A DNA stretch of 64,000 nt from an uncultured Eubacterium sp. (GTDB lineage Bacteria; Bacillota; Clostridia; Lachnospirales; Lachnospiraceae). Made by a program: the position numbers and the translations under genes. Below are positions 52,599 to 61,292 of the stretch, in pieces; the stretch's first letter is position 1, and each line of letters opens with the position of its first letter. Where the stretch lies: NCBI GenBank assembly GCA_934351445.1, contig CAKRIZ010000001.1, positions 62,001-126,000 of the forward strand, in the 5' to 3' direction. Below the pieces are notes generated by a model that was not told where the DNA came from, did no database searches, and saw nothing but the letters and a program-made list of their open reading frames with translations.

Positions 52599-54139
52599 TA
52601 CTCCATGCCCTCTTTTCTCAAAAATAACCCCGGCAGTGCTTCTAACAGCGTTGATGCCATCAGACTATAGCATCCGCACGTATGCGCTGCCTGATCGCCC
52701 GCCCTGCCATGCATATATACACCCAGTGGTGCTGCCAGTTCCGGCGAAGTTCCCTGTGCGATCAGGGCAGCGATCACACCGGTCAGCACATCACCACTGC
52801 CACCGGTTGCCATGCCATTATTCCCGGACAGATTCACATAGGTCTGTCCAAACGGTACCGCCGTGACCGTCCGCGCATCTTTTAACACACAGATCAGATT
52901 GTAAGTCCGCGCAAATTCTTCTGCACTCTCAACCAGATGATCCTGGATATAAGAGACCGGCATATCCTGTAATCTGGCCATCTCACCCAGATGCGGTGTG
53001 ACGACAAGATCTGTGTGAGGTCTGCGCAGGATGTCTGTATCTTCTGCAACCACATTCAATGCATCCGCATCCAGAACGAGCGGGACGGCTGCATTTTTTA
53101 GTACCAGCTGCACGATCCGGTGTGCGGCATCCGATGTACCGATTCCAGGGCCGCAGACGATCACATCTGCCCATTGCATTGCCGCATTGATCACCTCGGA
53201 CTCCGGTTTTTTACTATTGTAGGTCGTAAGTACTGCCTCTGGAATGGCACTCTGCACAATCACCCGGTTTTCTTCCGGTGTCAGCACACGCACCAGTCCA
53301 CATCCACACAGATAAGCAGCCTTCGCGCTAAAGACCGCAGCCCCGGCCATATTGACACTGCCGGCGATCACCAGCACTTTTCCATAAGAGCCTTTATTGG
53401 TACGCATCCGACGCTGTGGTATCTGTCCCAGATCCTCATCAGTCAGTGCAACTACCGACGGTCTGTGCCCACGCTCCGTATCTGCAAGAAAGCTGTGATC
53501 GTCGATCCCGACGCTGCGGCATAGAATCCGTCCACAATAGTTCTGTCCCGGAAACAGACGCATCCCCAGTTTCTCATAAGAAAACGTAATGGTCAGATCT
53601 GCGCGGAATGCCACTGCGAGTACCATCCCGTCATCTGCATCAATGCCACTCGGGATATCGACAGCGACTTTTTTTGCCTGCAGTTGATTCAACTGTTCGA
53701 TCAACGACGCGTATACGCCCTCGATCCTCCGTGACAATCCGACTCCAAAGACCGCATCGAGCACGATATCATATGCATTCCCCTCATGCGCGGCTTCCAT
53801 CCACACTTCGGCGTCCACAGTCTGTACACCATAGTTTTGTGCGATCTGCAGCTGTGTCCGGTTTTCCGGTGTTGCCTTTGTACGCTTACCAACTAAAACG
53901 ACCTGCACCGTATGCCCCTTCAGATGCAGCAGACGCGCCATGACGAGCCCATCTGCGCCATTATTCCCGGTTCCGGCAGCGATCAGAATACGCGCATGTT
54001 CCGGCAATCCGTCATGCTCCAACTCCTCCACAGCAGCCAGTGCCGCACGCTCAATGAGTACGAGCGGCGGCATTTTGAATACTTCCATTGTATTCGTGTC
54101 ATACTGCTGCATCTCTCCTTTTTTTACAAGGTATTTCAA
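52598..54139 (-). CDS. nnr: Bifunctional NAD(P)HX epimerase/dehydratase
   Basis: A 513-residue repair enzyme for hydrated NAD(P)H. The N-terminal YjeF_N epimerase (about residues 1-215) has AGTGNNGADGLVMARLL and LDAVFGVGLSR. The C-terminal ADP/ATP-dependent dehydratase (about residues 230-500) has GSYGKVLVIAGSVNMAGAA and the nucleotide motif GNNGMATGGSGDVLTGV. It is followed by alr with a one-base overlap. Holo-ACP synthase, which often precedes this gene in Firmicutes, is not present. Confidence 0.95.
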   Translation of the reverse strand: MKYLVKKGEMQQYDTNTMEVFKMPPLVLIERAALAAVEELEHDGLPEHARILIAAGTGNNGADGLVMARLLHLKGHTVQVVLVGKRTKATPENRTQLQIAQNYGVQTVDAEVWMEAAHEGNAYDIVLDAVFGVGLSRRIEGVYASLIEQLNQLQAKKVAVDIPSGIDADDGMVLAVAFRADLTITFSYEKLGMRLFPGQNYCGRILCRSVGIDDHSFLADTERGHRPSVVALTDEDLGQIPQRRMRTNKGSYGKVLVIAGSVNMAGAAVFSAKAAYLCGCGLVRVLTPEENRVIVQSAIPEAVLTTYNSKKPESEVINAAMQWADVIVCGPGIGTSDAAHRIVQLVLKNAAVPLVLDADALNVVAEDTDILRRPHTDLVVTPHLGEMARLQDMPVSYIQDHLVESAEEFARTYNLICVLKDARTVTAVPFGQTYVNLSGNNGMATGGSGDVLTGVIAALIAQGTSPELAAPLGVYMHGRAGDQAAHTCGCYSLMASTLLEALPGLFLRKEGME

Positions 54140-54188
54140 AGCTATTCACCTCTTTCCCACAGGCTGCCGGATCTGCATCGCCTTCTTT

Positions 54189-54965
54189 TTACGCATCAAA
54201 ATTTTCCTTTTTCTGAGGTGTGTCCTCACCGTCGCCCTTTTTCTTGACGACACCGTCCGCCGCCTGTCCCGCATCTGCTTTTTGCTCCGACGGCTGATCC
54301 TGTGAGGACTTTTCCTGCGATGTTTCCTTCTTTTTCGGTTTTTCGATCAAGACACTAAGGTCAATATCATCATGATCCAGATCAAAGACATCCATCATCT
54401 GTACGCCAAAAATATCATGCATATACGCATAGATCTGACGGCTGTTGATCTCCCGGTTCTGCTTTTTTATAATATTTTTCTTTAAATCAATCCGCACCTG
54501 TGTGATCCAGTCCGATACTTCCCTGATCTCAGCCACATTCATACGCAGATTTTCATAACAATATTTTACCGTAAGCCGCATGAGTTCTTTGTTGGCACGC
54601 CCGATCTCCCGCGGCATATCAAGCAGCTCATCCTCATATTCTGCCAGCTTTTCATTAATCTCATCAATCAGACGCTTATCCTCATCGAGTTTTTTGGAAC
54701 TGATCCGCCCCTTATTTTCCTCATGCGTACCTTCCATATTCTCGACAATATTTCCCATCAGCTTCGTCTTGAGCTTTTTCAGATCCTTGATGTCAGTGTT
54801 CAGCTTTCCCTGATGCTTCAGAAGCTCATTCAGTTCTTTCTCACATTCGACAACCTCATCCGGCTTGCCCTTCAGTGCAAACAGCTTATGCCATTTCTGG
54901 TCAAGCGTACAGATCGGTATTCTCTTATTTTGCAAAAAAACGGAAAAATCCTTTTCTTCTGCCAT
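54189..54965 (-). CDS. Coiled-coil hypothetical protein next to rex
   Basis: A 258-residue soluble, highly charged protein. Long helical, coiled-coil prone stretches span about residues 30-120 (NELLKHQGKLNTDIKDLKKLK). A conserved-looking middle part contains CYENLRMNVAEIREVSDWITQVRIDLKKN, and a low-complexity Lys/Glu/Gln tail begins near residue 205. No signal peptide or membrane helix is visible. I do not recognise the family. It follows rex by 7 bp and precedes nnrD/E, so it is probably Rex-regulated. Confidence 0.8.
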   Translation of the reverse strand: MAEEKDFSVFLQNKRIPICTLDQKWHKLFALKGKPDEVVECEKELNELLKHQGKLNTDIKDLKKLKTKLMGNIVENMEGTHEENKGRISSKKLDEDKRLIDEINEKLAEYEDELLDMPREIGRANKELMRLTVKYCYENLRMNVAEIREVSDWITQVRIDLKKNIIKKQNREINSRQIYAYMHDIFGVQMMDVFDLDHDDIDLSVLIEKPKKKETSQEKSSQDQPSEQKADAGQAADGVVKKKGDGEDTPQKKENFDA

Positions 54966-54972
54966 TGGACGA

Positions 54973-55620
54973 TCAACCTTCTTTTTCTTTTGTATGCTTC
55001 ACTGTGTTATAAGACAACTGCATCAGACTATCCGATAAATGGACATTCTCTACGATCACATCCGGATCAAGCAGCTCCAGATCCACATGCGCAAAATTCC
55101 AGATTGCATGGACGCCGAGACTCACGAGCTGATCCGCGATCGACGCTGCCTCGGATCTTGGCATCGTAAGCGTCGCGATATCGACCGGATGTGTCTGTAC
55201 ATACTCCGCCAGCTGCGACAATGGCAGAATCGGTATTCCTCTCACATTCTGTCCGATCAATGCCGGATCTACATCAAACAGTGCACGGATCATAAATCCC
55301 AGCTTTTCAAACTTCACATAATTGGCAAGCGCCTGCCCCAGATGACCAGCTCCGATAATAATCACATCATGCGTCGTATTGAGTCCCAAGATCTTGCCGA
55401 TCTCTTCATATAGATACTTCACGTTATATCCGTATCCCTGCTGTCCAAATCCGCCAAAATTGTTCAGATCCTGTCTGATCTGGGACGCAGTCACATTCAT
55501 ACGGCTGCTCAGATCATTGGAAGATATGCGCTCTACACCTGCATCCAACAGATCACCCAGATATCTGTAATATCGCGGCATCCTGCGGATGACCGCCTGT
55601 GAAATCCCCTTTTCCTCCAT
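54973..55620 (-). CDS. rex: Redox-sensing transcriptional repressor Rex
   Basis: A 215-residue Rex, which represses fermentation genes when NADH is low and releases DNA when NADH rises. The N-terminal winged helix contains RMPRYYRYLGDLLDAGVERISS and ASQIRQDLNNFGGFGQQGYGY. The Rossmann domain begins VIIIGAGHLGQALANYV. The C-terminal swapped helix is NTVKHTKE. A candidate Rex operator lies in its own promoter, suggesting autoregulation. The ATG follows AAGGGAGTTAATAG. Confidence 0.96.
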   Translation of the reverse strand: MEEKGISQAVIRRMPRYYRYLGDLLDAGVERISSNDLSSRMNVTASQIRQDLNNFGGFGQQGYGYNVKYLYEEIGKILGLNTTHDVIIIGAGHLGQALANYVKFEKLGFMIRALFDVDPALIGQNVRGIPILPLSQLAEYVQTHPVDIATLTMPRSEAASIADQLVSLGVHAIWNFAHVDLELLDPDVIVENVHLSDSLMQLSYNTVKHTKEKEG

Positions 55621-55663
55621 CTATTAACTCCCTTTTGCCTTTCCGACCGGTTTACTATAAGAA

Positions 55664-55692
55664 AGTATATTCCTTTGTTAAGAATCTGTCAA
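55664..55692 (-). promoter_or_regulatory. rex promoter with embedded Rex operator
   Basis: On the minus strand: a perfect TTGACA, a 17 bp spacer, and TATACT. The 18 bp TTGACAGATTCTTAACAA covers the -35 and half the spacer. One half matches the Rex consensus TTAACAA exactly, the other (TTGACAG) is degenerate relative to TTGTTAA. Binding here would block RNA polymerase. Confidence 0.65.
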
Positions 55693-55694
55693 TC

Positions 55695-57638
55695 TTACTG
55701 TAAATCCTCATCACTGGCCAGCAATTCCCAATTTTCATAGAGTGCTTCCAACTGCGCATCGATCGATGTCATTTGTGTGTGCAATTCCATCAGATGCGCC
55801 GAATTGGTAGCCACTGACGGATCGCCAGCTTCCGTCTCCAGACGTTCTCTCTCCGCTTCGAGTTCTGCGATCTGCTCTTCGGTTTTTTTCAGCTCATTTT
55901 GCTTTTTCCGGATCGCAGCCTGCTGCTTCTTCTGCTCCTGCCAGTCCATTTTCCCGGAATCATCCGATCCACCGGATACAACAGGCTGTGGCTGTCCACT
56001 TTGCCTGTCAGCCACATACACGCGTGTCAGCTCTGCCTGCTTTTCCAGATAATAGTCATAATTCCCGATGTAATTGACGATTGTTTTGCCAGTCAGATCC
56101 AGAATGCGTGTAGCCGTCTGGTTAATAAAATACCGGTCGTGGGACACGAAAAATACCGTACCTGTATACTGGTTCAGCGCCTGCTCCAGGATCTCCTTGG
56201 ATACCATATCCAAATGGTTGGTCGGCTCATCGAGAATCAGAAAATTGGCTTCCGATAACATGAGCTTGGCCAGTGACAGTCTGCCGCGTTCCCCACCGCT
56301 GAGATCTGCCACGCGCTTCGTCACGGTTTCCTCCCCGGTAAAAAGGAACGCTGCCAGTACACTGCGTACCTTTGTATTGCTCAGATTCGGATACGCATCC
56401 TGAATCTCCTCAAACAGTGTCTTTCCTTCGCTGAGCAGTTGTTGTTCCTGATCATAATAACCGATATGCACATTCGTCCCCAGACGAACCGTTCCACTGT
56501 CTGCGTTCAGATGGTTCGTGATGATCTTGAGCATTGTCGTCTTGCCGGTTCCGTTGTCACCGATCAGAGCCACGCGTTCTCCGCGCTTGATCTCAAAATC
56601 AATTCCGGAAAACAATTCATTACCGGGAAATGCCTTGGTCAATCCCTCCACTGAGAGCACATCCTTACCACTCGTGATATTCGGTTCGAGTGTAATGTGC
56701 ATATCTGTCTGTTCTTCCACCGGTTTTTCCAATACTTCAATTTTTTCGAGTGCCTTCTCACGGCTTTCCGCGCGTTTAATTGATTTCTCACGGTTAAAGG
56801 ACTTGAGCTTTGCGATCACTTCTTCCTGATGTGCGATCTCACGCTGCTGGTTTAGGTACTGCTTCATCTGCGCTTCACGGATCTGCGCTTTTTTCTGGCT
56901 GTACTGCGAATAATTCCCTGCATATACATGCGCCTGGTGCAGGAAAACTTCCACAACCTTTGTCACAATCCGATCTAGAAAGTACCGGTCATGGGATACT
57001 AAAATAACAGCACCTTTATATCCTTTCAGGAATCCCTCCAGCCAGGTAATGCTGGAGAGATCCAGATGGTTCGTTGGCTCATCGAGGAGCAGGATATCCG
57101 GTTTCCGGACAAGCAGCTTTGCCAATGATACCCGCGTTTTCTGTCCTCCGGAGAGTTCGTTTAGTCTCCGGTCAAACATATCCTCGGAAAATCCCAGTCC
57201 GCGCAGGATACCACTCACTTCGCTCTTATAATAATAACCGCCTTTGGCCTCAAATTCCTGTAAAAATGTGTGGTAACGCTCCATCAGTGCATCCAGTTCA
57301 CTTCCCTCACTGTGCTTCATCTGCTCTTCGAAAGAACGGATCTGCGTCTCCATCTCTATGATATCAGCTTTTGCACTGAGTACTTCCTCATAGATCGTAA
57401 GGTCAGCTGACACTTCCTGATACTGTGCCAGATAACCGATACTCGCATTTTTAGCGATCGTCACCTCACCCTCATCGGCAGATAATTCTCCGATCAGAAT
57501 CTTTAACAGCGTCGATTTTCCGGCTCCATTCATGCCGACGATCGCAACCTTTTCATTTTCCTCGATATGGAATGAGACCTTTTTTAAGATTTCTTCTGTT
57601 CCGAATGCTTTTGAAACATTTTGACAGGATAAAATCAT
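55695..57638 (-). CDS. ABC-F family ATPase (translation/resistance type)
   Basis: A 647-residue protein with two ABC domains and no membrane domain. Walker A sites are GMNGAGKS and GDNGTGKT; signature motifs LSGGQKTRVS and LSGGERGRLS are present, each followed by a Walker B with DEPTNHLD. The linker (about residues 245-310) is short and charged, and the C-terminal 100 residues form a coiled coil (KKTEEQIAELEAERERLE). This matches the Uup/YfmR-like layout more than antibiotic-resistance Msr/Vga types. ABC-F proteins act at the ribosome. It follows icd by 25 bp. Confidence 0.92.
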   Translation of the reverse strand: MILSCQNVSKAFGTEEILKKVSFHIEENEKVAIVGMNGAGKSTLLKILIGELSADEGEVTIAKNASIGYLAQYQEVSADLTIYEEVLSAKADIIEMETQIRSFEEQMKHSEGSELDALMERYHTFLQEFEAKGGYYYKSEVSGILRGLGFSEDMFDRRLNELSGGQKTRVSLAKLLVRKPDILLLDEPTNHLDLSSITWLEGFLKGYKGAVILVSHDRYFLDRIVTKVVEVFLHQAHVYAGNYSQYSQKKAQIREAQMKQYLNQQREIAHQEEVIAKLKSFNREKSIKRAESREKALEKIEVLEKPVEEQTDMHITLEPNITSGKDVLSVEGLTKAFPGNELFSGIDFEIKRGERVALIGDNGTGKTTMLKIITNHLNADSGTVRLGTNVHIGYYDQEQQLLSEGKTLFEEIQDAYPNLSNTKVRSVLAAFLFTGEETVTKRVADLSGGERGRLSLAKLMLSEANFLILDEPTNHLDMVSKEILEQALNQYTGTVFFVSHDRYFINQTATRILDLTGKTIVNYIGNYDYYLEKQAELTRVYVADRQSGQPQPVVSGGSDDSGKMDWQEQKKQQAAIRKKQNELKKTEEQIAELEAERERLETEAGDPSVATNSAHLMELHTQMTSIDAQLEALYENWELLASDEDLQ

Positions 57639-57663
57639 CGTTCTATTCCCCTTATTTCATTTC

Positions 57664-58875
57664 CTATGCATAGTAAGATTCTAATGTTTTCCGAATCTCC
57701 TTAATAAAATCACCACTGTTTAACACAACCGGATCAGGCAGTTCGGTGATCAATGCCAGATCCTTTGTCATCTTTCCGGATTCAATCGTGTCGATACATG
57801 CCTTTTCCAGACGGTCAGCAAATGTCATAAGATCCGGAAGCTGATCTAATTCTCCACGCTTTCTGAGTGCTCCCGACCATGCGAAGATCGTAGCGACAGA
57901 ATTGGTAGACGTCTCTTCACCTGCCAGATGCTTGTAATAATGACGCTGTACGGTTCCGTGTGCAGCCTCATACTCATAGATACCTGCCGGTGAGACGAGT
58001 ACGGATGTCATCATCGCCAGTGAACCACATGCAGATGAGATCATGTCACTCATCACATCTCCATCATAGTTTTTGCATGCCCAGATAAATCCGCCCTCTG
58101 ATTTCATGACACGTGCGACTGCATCATCGATCAACGTGTAGAAATATGTAATACCGGCAGCCTCAAACTGCTCCTTATATTCACGGTCAAAAATCTCCTG
58201 GAAGATATCCTTGAACGTATGGTCATACTTTTTGGAAATCGTGTCCTTTGTCGCAAACCACAGATCCTGCTTCAGATCGAGCGCATAGCTGAAACAGCTT
58301 CGTGCAAAACTCTCGATCGATTCATCCACGTTGTGCTGTCCCTGAATGACACCGGCTCCAGTAAACTCGTGGATCGTCACGCGCTCCTCTTTCCCATCTG
58401 CACCGGTAAATACGAGTTCCGCTTTTCCTGCGCCTGGTACCTTCATCTCGACGGCCTTATATACATCACCATATGCATGTCTTGCAATCGTGATCGGTTT
58501 CTTCCAGTTTTTCACACACGGCTCGATACCCTTGACCTGGATCGGTGTACGGAATACAGTTCCATCAAGCATCGCACGGATCGTTCCGTTCGGGCTCTTC
58601 CACATTTCTTTTAAATTGTACTCTGTCATACGCGCCGCATTCGGTGTGATGGTTGCACATTTTACAGCCACACCATACTTTTTCGTCGCATCGGCGGAAT
58701 CGACGGTCACCTGATCGTTTGTCTCATTACGATATTCCAGCCCTAGATCATAATACTCTGTCTTGAGATCAATAAACGGACACAGCAGCTCGTCCTTGAT
58801 CATCTGCCAGAGAATACGGGTCATCTCATCTCCATCCATCTCTACCAAAGGTGTTGTCATTTTGATTTTTTCCAT
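57664..58875 (-). CDS. icd: NADP-dependent isocitrate dehydrogenase
   Basis: A 403-residue enzyme of the eukaryote-like (type II) NADP-IDH group. It begins with [22 protein letters not shown], and has the substrate segment [21 protein letters not shown]. Later segments are [14 protein letters not shown] and [12 protein letters not shown]. It makes 2-oxoglutarate and NADPH, mainly for glutamate synthesis in anaerobes. The ATG at 58873-58875 has AAAGAGGAAACGACG upstream; an open 17-codon extension is rejected. Confidence 0.95.
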   Translation of the reverse strand: MEKIKMTTPLVEMDGDEMTRILWQMIKDELLCPFIDLKTEYYDLGLEYRNETNDQVTVDSADATKKYGVAVKCATITPNAARMTEYNLKEMWKSPNGTIRAMLDGTVFRTPIQVKGIEPCVKNWKKPITIARHAYGDVYKAVEMKVPGAGKAELVFTGADGKEERVTIHEFTGAGVIQGQHNVDESIESFARSCFSYALDLKQDLWFATKDTISKKYDHTFKDIFQEIFDREYKEQFEAAGITYFYTLIDDAVARVMKSEGGFIWACKNYDGDVMSDMISSACGSLAMMTSVLVSPAGIYEYEAAHGTVQRHYYKHLAGEETSTNSVATIFAWSGALRKRGELDQLPDLMTFADRLEKACIDTIESGKMTKDLALITELPDPVVLNSGDFIKEIRKTLESYYA

Positions 58876-58935
58876 CGTCGTTTCCTCTTTCTTTCTTTTT
58901 TTGCATACACAGTTTGCAGCCCACAATTATTTGTA

Positions 58936-58964
58936 ATGATAGCACATTTTGCCATGCCACGCAA
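58936..58964 (-). promoter_or_regulatory. Promoter of icd
   Basis: On the minus strand: TTGCGT, a 17 bp spacer, and TATCAT preceded by TGC (extended -10). Confidence 0.6.
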
Positions 58965-59080
58965 TTGTATTAGAAGGACTGTTACAAAAATAATGATGCA
59001 CAAATCAAACTGAAACAGGAAACACTGACATGCCCTCCACATAATATGAACTATAAATCAAATCAACGGAGGACTTCAAC

Positions 59081-59302
59081 ATGAGCGATTTAGCTGCTAC
59101 AAACTGTGGATGCGGATGCGAAAGCTCTAACGGCTGTTCAAGTATTATCTGGATTCTGTTACTGCTGTGCTGCTGCGGTGGAAATGGTGGTTTCTGCAAT
59201 GGAAACAACAGTTGCGGCAACGGATGTGACAGCATCTGGATCATCCTGCTTCTTCTGTGCTGCTGTGGTGGAAACAACGGCAATAACGGTGGATGCTTCT
59301 AA
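59081..59302 (+). CDS. Small cysteine-rich protein with two hydrophobic repeats
   Basis: A 73-residue protein with 14 cysteines, rich in Gly and Asn. It contains two near-identical units: C19-S-x-IIWILLLL-CCCGGN and C49-D-SIWIILLLL-CCCGGN, joined by Gly/Asn/Cys spacers. Each unit is a short hydrophobic stretch ended by CCC. Similar clostridial entries are sometimes named chorion class high-cysteine protein, a name that carries no function. GGAGG (59068-59072) is well placed for the ATG. Possible roles are a membrane-inserted or spore-coat peptide, or a metal-binding protein; none is shown. The end is sealed by a palindromic terminator. Confidence 0.75.
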   Translation: MSDLAATNCGCGCESSNGCSSIIWILLLLCCCGGNGGFCNGNNSCGNGCDSIWIILLLLCCCGGNNGNNGGCF

Positions 59303-59323
59303 TCTGATCCGTTCCAATCAGAC

Positions 59324-59351
59324 AAAAAAGGCAGGGTACCCTGCCTTTTTT
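59324..59351. terminator. Bidirectional terminator
   Basis: AAAAAAGGCAGGGTACCCTGCCTTTTTT is an almost loopless perfect palindrome with A6/T6 ends, lying between two convergent small genes. Confidence 0.9.
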
Positions 59352-59364
59352 GTTTTGCTGTTTA

Positions 59365-59523
59365 TCATCCAGATCTTCGATTCGTTTTTGTATCTGCATG
59401 CCTGGTGCGCTGCTGTTCGTCTTTTTTGATTGCTCCATCTGCTGTATTCATATTTTTCTTTCGTTTCAGGCACAATTCATCTACCTCGTATACCCGTTTT
59501 CCATCTATGATTAAACGTCCCAT
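59365..59523 (-). CDS. Small basic protein, unknown
   Basis: A 52-residue open frame beginning MGRLIIDGKRVYEVDELCLK and continuing as a charged Lys/Arg/Asp/Gln tail. AAGGA lies 8 nt before the ATG at 59521-59523. The opening beta-hairpin-like sequence looks like a real protein, and the bidirectional terminator at its 3' side fits two convergent genes. No family is recognised. The next 94 bp up to the plus-strand gene at 59618 are AT-rich and should hold two divergent promoters, which I could not place with certainty. Confidence 0.5.
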   Translation of the reverse strand: MGRLIIDGKRVYEVDELCLKRKKNMNTADGAIKKDEQQRTRHADTKTNRRSG

Positions 59524-59617
59524 GAACAGATTCCTTTTTTTGTTTTATTATATTGTATGTATATTCTGTATTTTTTCTCATAAGATGAAACAAAAAGATA
59601 ACGAAAGGTTATTCTTT

Positions 59618-59968
59618 ATGAGTATGGATCAGGAATTCACTACCACACCTTTTGACTCTCATCTGCAGGACCGCACCCTGCAGCTCATAAAAACCGCCAT
59701 TCCGTATATTCCATATCAGCGACAGCGGATGCTCGCGACTGCCGTGAAAATGATGGAGCTCTCGCGCGCCAGTTCCCTGTTTGAGCACAAGGAGCCTGCG
59801 CTGCAGATGTGTGAAGGCATGAATACCTCCGGGCGCATCTTACAGATGCTCGATGCGATCCGTCCGTTATGCACCCAGTCTGACCAGGCAAATATTGACC
59901 TGATCACCAATATGCTGTCTATGGCAGATCTCTACGGCGGTATGTTCCGCGGACAGGAGGATGTATGA
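59618..59968 (+). CDS. Hypothetical protein, first of a coupled pair
   Basis: A 116-residue soluble, probably helical protein of unknown family. It begins MSMDQEFTTTPFDSHLQD and has the Met/Leu-rich segments QRQRMLATAVKMMELSRA and NIDLITNMLSMADLYGGMF. The ATG at 59618 has GAAAGG about 8 nt upstream; the open frame extends far upstream but that part is AT-rich and lacks a start signal. Its stop overlaps the next start (ATGA), so the two proteins are made together and may form a complex. Confidence 0.7.
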   Translation: MSMDQEFTTTPFDSHLQDRTLQLIKTAIPYIPYQRQRMLATAVKMMELSRASSLFEHKEPALQMCEGMNTSGRILQMLDAIRPLCTQSDQANIDLITNMLSMADLYGGMFRGQEDV

Positions 59969-60237
59969 ATATCGACGATCTCATGAATGCTGCACCCGGT
60001 ATCTCTCCGGAAAAGCTCGAATTTCTCAAGGCGTTTGCAAATATGCCAGCCGGCAGCAACTCCGCTGCCATGATGCGTCAGCTTGCCAACTGCCAGCGTC
60101 AGGCGAAGGAGCAAAACATCCAGTTCACACCAACCGAACAGGATCTTATGATCCAGCTTCTGACTGCCAACCTCTCACCGGCAGAAAAGGCACGTGTCAA
60201 TCAGGTGCTTGCCATGTTAAAAATGACCAGACATTAA
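59965..60237 (+). CDS. Hypothetical protein, second of a coupled pair
   Basis: A 90-residue helical, Gln/Met/Ala-rich protein (MNIDDLMNAAPGISPEKLEFL, QLLTANLSPAEKARVNQVLAML) of unknown family. Its ATG overlaps the stop of the preceding gene (ATGA), and GGACAGGAGG lies upstream. The resemblance in composition to its partner suggests a helical assembly. No cofactor or catalytic motif is visible. Confidence 0.7.
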   Translation: MNIDDLMNAAPGISPEKLEFLKAFANMPAGSNSAAMMRQLANCQRQAKEQNIQFTPTEQDLMIQLLTANLSPAEKARVNQVLAMLKMTRH

Positions 60238-60372
60238 CGCTGTATCACACCACCGAAAACTCCCTGCGAAAGCTGCTTCCAGAAAATCAGCGGCAGACTG
60301 TACCAAAAATAGTCCGGTCTGCCCGCCGATATACGGCAGCAGGAACAACAACGACCGCTGCCAAATAAGCAT
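60217..60372 (-). pseudogene. Possible remnant of a MATE-type transporter C-terminus
   Basis: A 51-residue minus-strand frame without a ribosome site. It includes LLFLLPYIGGQTGLFLVQSA followed by ADFLEAAFAG, which recalls the penultimate helix region of MATE efflux proteins (FG-x-x-G-x-x-x-x-x-P-x-AD-x-L). It overlaps the 3' end of the preceding plus-strand gene. It could be a decayed gene fragment or chance; otherwise the 156 bp gap before the hemerythrin gene holds nothing I can support. Confidence 0.25.
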
Positions 60373-60393
60373 CGCTCATACAATATTACTACA

Positions 60394-60792
60394 TCAGCCT
60401 TTTGGAATCAGACCATCAACATGAAGAATGTGATTAATTAACCACTCTGTAAGATATTTTAAAATACCCATGATCTGTTCATCCTGATCCTCTACCTCAT
60501 CATTATGCTGTTCCATAAATTCATCCAGTTTTTGTATAAATGCCTGATGCTGGGTTTTTTGTGTAAATAATCTTTTATAATTGATGGATTCCAAATACTC
60601 TTCTTCATCCGAGAAGTGTTTTACTGTATAATCACGCAGATTTTCCAATATGATGTCAATTTTATCATATTTATCAGGTGTATACTCATCATGAAGCAGT
60701 TCATATGCTTCATCTGCATATTTAAACAACTGCTTGTGTTCTTCGTCTATCATATCGATTCCGATATAATATTCCGGTTTCATTTCATACAT
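60394..60792 (-). CDS. Bacteriohemerythrin
   Basis: A 132-residue hemerythrin, a four-helix di-iron protein that binds O2. Iron ligands are visible as GIDMIDEEHKQL (His), the helix YTVKHFSDEEEYLE (His/Glu), QKTQHQAFIQKLDEFMEQH (two His) and LINHILHVD (His/Asp). It is the last gene of the oxidative-stress run and would scavenge oxygen. A conserved stem-loop lies 30-60 bp upstream of the ATG. Confidence 0.92.
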   Translation of the reverse strand: MYEMKPEYYIGIDMIDEEHKQLFKYADEAYELLHDEYTPDKYDKIDIILENLRDYTVKHFSDEEEYLESINYKRLFTQKTQHQAFIQKLDEFMEQHNDEVEDQDEQIMGILKYLTEWLINHILHVDGLIPKG

Positions 60793-60820
60793 ACATTCAT
60801 CCTACTTTCATTTTACTTCA

Positions 60821-60855
60821 ACTTTATGACCTGTTCTGTACCCTCACAGTTATAC
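60821..60855 (-). other. Shared stem-loop upstream of hemerythrin
   Basis: On the minus strand CTGT GAGGGTACAGA ACAG, with further pairing outward (TATAA / TCATA, one mismatch and one bulge). The 11 nt loop is identical except for one base to the loop of the element at 62838-62864 before rubrerythrin. There is no T-run. Confidence 0.55.
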
Positions 60856-60872
60856 CATATGTATCGATACTT

Positions 60873-61247
60873 TTAGCATTTCCACAATCCATGAAGATTG
60901 CAATATGCATACACCTCTTCTACCTGCTCCCCATCGCAAAGACAGAAATCTGCTGTCGGCTCCTGTCCCGGACGTAACGGTTTTCTGTAAATACCCTGAT
61001 TTGTATTTAACGTGATCCACTCAATGAAATGTGCCTCAAGCATGGGATGTGCTGTCTCACCGACAACAACATGAACATGATTGCCTTCTACCGTATATAC
61101 AGGTACATGCTTCTCAACTGCAGCATCTGTCACTCCGGCTTTTAACTCCGGCATAGTCTCTCCACAGCACATAACAGGCACACCCTTGTCCGTTACCTTT
61201 TCAATAATGTTTCCACAATGCTTACATACATAATACTTTAATTCCAT
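60873..61247 (-). CDS. dfx: Desulfoferrodoxin (superoxide reductase)
   Basis: A 124-residue superoxide reductase with two iron centres. Centre I is the desulforedoxin-like N-terminus with C8, C11, C27 and C28 (CKHCGN, VMCCGET). Centre II has the His/Cys ligands in EGNHVHVVVGETAHPMLEAHFIEWI and CNLHGLWKC. It reduces superoxide to peroxide with electrons from rubredoxin-type donors, supplied by neighbouring genes. AAGGAGATAAAG precedes the ATG. Confidence 0.96.
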   Translation of the reverse strand: MELKYYVCKHCGNIIEKVTDKGVPVMCCGETMPELKAGVTDAAVEKHVPVYTVEGNHVHVVVGETAHPMLEAHFIEWITLNTNQGIYRKPLRPGQEPTADFCLCDGEQVEEVYAYCNLHGLWKC

Positions 61248-61292
61248 ATCTTTATCTCCTTCTATGTGTAATAATTTTATAGTTCAATCGTT

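Noticed and set aside
59405..59617. N-terminal extension of the 116-residue protein at 59618
   Set aside because: The extension is AT-rich, antisense to a small gene with its own ribosome site, and lacks a start signal; the ATG at 59618 is preceded by GAAAGG.
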